DNA from: JAUSIK01 sp964362915
Lineage (GTDB): Archaea > Nanobdellota > Nanobdellia > Pacearchaeales > GW2011-AR1
Assembly (NCBI GenBank): GCA_964362915.1
Contig: CAYIGH010000029.1
Location: forward strand, 1-12,598
Direction of reading: 5' to 3'
Length of the DNA: 12,598 nucleotides
Below, one piece after another: positions 12,519-12,598 of this stretch (its first letter is position 1; every line of letters begins with the position of its first letter). Under the pieces are notes generated by a model. It had not been told where the DNA came from, did no database searches, and saw nothing but the letters and a program-made list of their open reading frames with translations. The position numbers and the translations under genes were made by a program.

Positions 12519-12598
12519 TCAAGAACCACCCACTAAAGTAGGTGGCGTGTCTGGTTCTTGAGCACACAAGATTTGCGTTTGCTTTCTCGCGAACTAAA
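12519..12598 (-). mobile_element. Possible end of an IS200/IS605-type element (partial, right edge)
   Basis: A 10-bp inverted repeat, TCAAGAACCA (12519-12528) and TGGTTCTTGA (12552-12561), encloses a second palindrome, CCACCCACT-AA-AGTAGGTGG (12526-12545). Hairpins of the CCACC..ACT..AGT..GGTGG type are familiar from the subterminal ends of IS200/IS605 elements. On the minus strand one frame is open from the window edge to TGA at 12519-12521 and ends PPTLVGGS. TnpB-like proteins often end across such a hairpin, but too little is visible to prove it. The base composition here is less AT-rich than its surroundings. It could instead be a structured RNA or a terminator. Confidence 0.4.

Overview
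The window is AT-rich and compact. It looks like a piece of a small-genome archaeon, most likely a DPANN lineage of the Woesearchaeota/Pacearchaeota type. This is inferred from four things: archaeal TATA boxes centred about 25-27 bases upstream of ATG codons, with little room for a leader; AGGTGAT or AGGAGG ribosome sites mostly at operon-internal genes; archaeal MNT/HEPN, VapB-like and ribbon-helix-helix genes; and a large nucleotidyltransferase protein of a type I associate with DPANN genomes. No rRNA, tRNA or CRISPR array was found.

Positions 1-1948, all on the minus strand: the N-terminus of a family-4 glycosyltransferase runs off the left edge. Next come a MntA/HepT toxin-antitoxin pair, a decayed copy of the same glycosyltransferase N-terminus, and an intact membrane-anchored family-2 glycosyltransferase. 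The decayed copy begins inside the stop codon of the family-2 gene (ATGA overlap). The original arrangement was therefore probably a coupled GT2-GT4 surface-glycan operon, with the toxin-antitoxin pair now lying between the relic and the surviving GT4 copy.

Positions 2155-4912, plus strand: two paralogous secreted proteins share a signal peptide, a Cys pair and a Gly-Tyr-rich stretch but have unrelated C-terminal halves. Between them lie a broken VapB-type antitoxin, a small membrane protein and a ribbon-helix-helix protein.

Positions 4913-7297, minus strand: a class I methyltransferase, an unrecognised 115-residue protein, and a two-gene unit made of an unrecognised 130-residue protein and a PHP-domain putative metallohydrolase. 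Positions 7319-7445 form a divergent control region with a perfect 16-bp inverted repeat and further copies of the half-site AGAAAGAT. To its right is an AbiE-like pair (winged-helix regulator and nucleotidyltransferase). The shared operator suggests that the regulator may control both this pair and the PHP unit.

Positions 8669-12598: a VIT1/CCC1-type metal transporter, an unrecognised 181-residue protein, a DUF202 membrane protein, a 600-residue nucleotidyltransferase with a HEPN-like helical region, an unrecognised 163-residue protein, and at the right edge a hairpin that may be the end of an IS200/IS605-type element. The window holds three unrelated nucleotidyltransferase proteins. The best candidates for something undescribed are the divergent PHP/AbiE-like locus with its operator array and the split glycosyltransferase locus.
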